Part shown: one piece after another, positions 5,100-5,953 of the stretch
How the letters are laid out: each line of letters begins with the position of its first letter
How positions within the stretch are numbered: position 1 is the stretch's first letter
NCBI GenBank assembly: GCA_015494845.1
Contig: WGAL01000241.1
Location: 1 to 5,953 of the forward strand
DNA from: Melioribacteraceae bacterium
GTDB taxonomy: Bacteria > Bacteroidota > Ignavibacteria > Ignavibacteriales > Melioribacteraceae
Reading direction: 5' to 3'
Length of the DNA: 5,953 nt
Made by a program: the position numbers and the translations under genes
The notes under the pieces: model-generated
What the model saw: the letters and a program-made list of their open reading frames with translations, nothing else
Databases searched by the model: none
Told to the model about the DNA's origin: nothing

Positions 5100-5810
5100 T
5101 CAAGCCACATCCGGCTTGCCGTTTACGAGAAATCCGCGCAAAATAATCCAGTTTCGGTAGGTTCTTGATTTGACAATCCAAACGTCTTTTGTTTCGTTTC
5201 CGACTTTAACTTTCACGGTCGAATTGTCTTTCGGCGTGTTTGGCGTCGGTTTCAAATCGCCTTTGTAATCCGGTGGCAAAATAATGTAAGTTCTGCCTTT
5301 GCCTCTGTCCGGACCAGGAGCGTCCATATCAATTACAAAACGGAAAAAAGCGTCGTTCACTGTTCCAGGTCCTGCGCCTGCCGGTATTTCAACAACCGTC
5401 GGTCCGTCTTCTTCCAAATCCAAAAAGGCGCTGGCGTAAACCGTCGATGCGTTTCCGGTTAAAAACAGCGATTGAGCGTCCATAAGATTATCGAAAACTA
5501 CGACATCATTGCATTTTTTTGCGCCTAGCTCAACGTGTCCGTTTCTTAAATCTTCCATATTCACGGCAGGTAAAAAATTCAAATAAGCGTCAACCCCGCG
5601 AATAAAATCGAGCGCATCGTAAACCTTGCCTGCCGTTTCTTTCAAAGGCATTCCGTCGTAAAAATCAAATGTTCCGAGCGGCGTTACGACTTTGTTCGGC
5701 GTCATTAAATTTTTTGGAATATCGCCTTTGTATCCTGGCGTTTGCGCTGTTATCTGGCTAACAAATAACAGCGTCAAAAAGAGCGTTGCGAGTTTAATTT
5801 TTTTCTTCAT
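5100..5810 (-). CDS. DUF1254 half, exported N-terminal part of the split protein
   Basis: This is a 236-residue frame from ATG 5808-5810. Residues 1-22 are a classic signal peptide (MKKKIK, hydrophobic LATLFLTLLFV, cleavage after ITA before QTPG), so the product is exported. The DUF1254 domain spans about residues 60-225, with GxVYDALDFIRGVDAYLNFLPAVNM, NASTVYASAFLDLEEDGPTVVEIP and the later RTYIILPPDY segment; it ends in the family's hinge RGFLVNGKP. The biochemical function of DUF1254/DUF1214 proteins is not established to my knowledge. The start is supported by AAGGGG at 5818-5823, seven bases away. It is the second gene of an operon, 11 bases after the edge gene. Alone it lacks the DUF1214 domain, so it may fold incompletely. 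Confidence 0.85.
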   Translation of the reverse strand: MKKKIKLATLFLTLLFVSQITAQTPGYKGDIPKNLMTPNKVVTPLGTFDFYDGMPLKETAGKVYDALDFIRGVDAYLNFLPAVNMEDLRNGHVELGAKKCNDVVVFDNLMDAQSLFLTGNASTVYASAFLDLEEDGPTVVEIPAGAGPGTVNDAFFRFVIDMDAPGPDRGKGRTYIILPPDYKGDLKPTPNTPKDNSTVKVKVGNETKDVWIVKSRTYRNWIILRGFLVNGKPDVA

Positions 5811-5817
5811 TTTATTT

Positions 5818-5823
5818 CCCCTT
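5818..5823 (-). promoter_or_regulatory. Shine-Dalgarno AAGGGG overlapping the upstream stop codon
   Basis: On the minus strand the edge gene ends TAA at 5822-5824 and the next bases are GGGG, so TAAGGGG serves as both stop and ribosome binding site for the DUF1254 gene seven bases downstream. This arrangement indicates translational coupling. Confidence 0.7.
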
Positions 5824-5953
5824 ACTTTTTGTTCGAATTATATTTTTCGTCGTATTTGTGCGCAAGATTTAAGCCCCATTGCATTACTTCGTCCGCTTTT
5901 CCTTCTTTCGGTTTATACAAGCGGAACGTCGCCGTCCATTCGCCGTTATCGAC
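5822..5953 (-). CDS. Unidentified protein, C-terminal 43 residues only
   Basis: The minus-strand frame is open from the right edge (5953) to TAA at 5822-5824. The visible sequence starts VDNGEWTATFRLYKPKEG and ends in a Lys/Tyr/Asn-rich tail (AHKYDEKYNSNKK). NGEWTATFRLYKP can be laid over the DUF1214 C-terminus of the neighbouring gene (GKAWFAVLRLYGP), sharing W, A, RLY and P, so a related tandem DUF1254/DUF1214 paralogue is possible but unproven from 43 residues. The tail beyond that is unlike the neighbour. It lies 11 bases before the DUF1254 gene on the same strand and shares its ribosome binding region, so the two are one operon. The start and bulk of the gene lie outside the window. Confidence 0.75.
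   Translation of the reverse strand, partial: VDNGEWTATFRLYKPKEGKADEVMQWGLNLAHKYDEKYNSNKK

Larger units (their letters stand above)
4234..5810 (-). pseudogene. DUF1254/DUF1214 protein gene interrupted by a one-base frameshift near 5100
   Basis: Two overlapping minus-strand frames together encode one DUF1254-DUF1214 protein of about 525 residues. The first ends ...RGFLVNGKPDVA then TGA at 5100-5102; the second continues with ...LKMWRTGLKIYPLKDAANPPKM, which is the normal continuation in this family (NGKPDxAVKxxxxGLKxYPL). Around the break the sequence reads GAT GTG GCT TG AAA ATG: one codon has two bases, so a single-base deletion (for example GCTGTG to GCTTG) explains everything. No long homopolymer or good X-XXY-YYZ slippery heptamer is present, so programmed -1 frameshifting looks unlikely. 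The alternatives are a true pseudogene, an assembly error, or expression as two chains through the TGAAAATG junction. No other stop interrupts either half, so the lesion is recent or artefactual. Confidence 0.75.

Noticed and set aside
5095..5110. Programmed -1 ribosomal frameshift at the DUF1254/DUF1214 break
   Set aside because: A -1 shift at GCT would restore the frame, but the site is not an X-XXY-YYZ slippery heptamer and I see no strong downstream stem-loop; a mutation or sequence error is simpler.

Overview
The window looks like ordinary bacterial chromosome from a moderately AT-rich, probably Gram-negative organism. Three proteins carry export signals (two signal peptides and a likely lipoprotein signal). 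Several genes have clear Shine-Dalgarno sequences (AAAGAGGTGA, CGGAGAA, TAAGGGGA), while the MORN-repeat gene has none. Long arrays of 24-residue YwqK/MORN_2 repeats are common in groups such as Fibrobacterota and Bacteroidota. The strong Shine-Dalgarno sites argue mildly against Bacteroidota. I cannot name the organism from this window.

Layout from left to right. (1) 1-999 (+): C-terminal two thirds of a ComM/YifB-type Mg-chelatase-like AAA+ ATPase, cut by the left edge. (2) 1096-1377 (+): a 93-residue protein with two predicted membrane segments and a strong ribosome binding site. Its stop codon directly abuts the stop of the next, convergent gene. (3) 1378-2661 (-): a secreted 427-residue protein made almost entirely of YwqK/MORN_2 repeats. 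(4) 2662-2843: an AT-rich divergent intergenic region. (5) 2844-3074 (+): a 76-residue double CDGSH iron-sulfur protein. (6) 3107-4141 (-): a HAD-superfamily phosphatase-like probable lipoprotein. (7) 4178-4210: a rho-independent terminator acting on the minus strand. (8) 4234-5810 (-): an exported DUF1254/DUF1214 protein split by a one-base frameshift near 5100. (9) 5822-5953 (-): the C-terminal 43 residues of another gene, reaching the right edge and closely coupled to the DUF1254 gene.

The right half is a minus-strand group. The edge gene and the DUF1254/DUF1214 gene form an operon with an 11-base gap that holds most of the next gene's Shine-Dalgarno, which overlaps the upstream stop codon. 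A terminator ends this unit, and the HAD gene follows with its own ribosome binding site. All the envelope-directed products are on the minus strand, but no shared pathway can be read from the sequence. I see no mobile element, CRISPR array, tRNA or rRNA. The most notable item is the split DUF1254/DUF1214 gene, whose break creates a TGAAAATG stop-restart junction. No clearly new system is visible.
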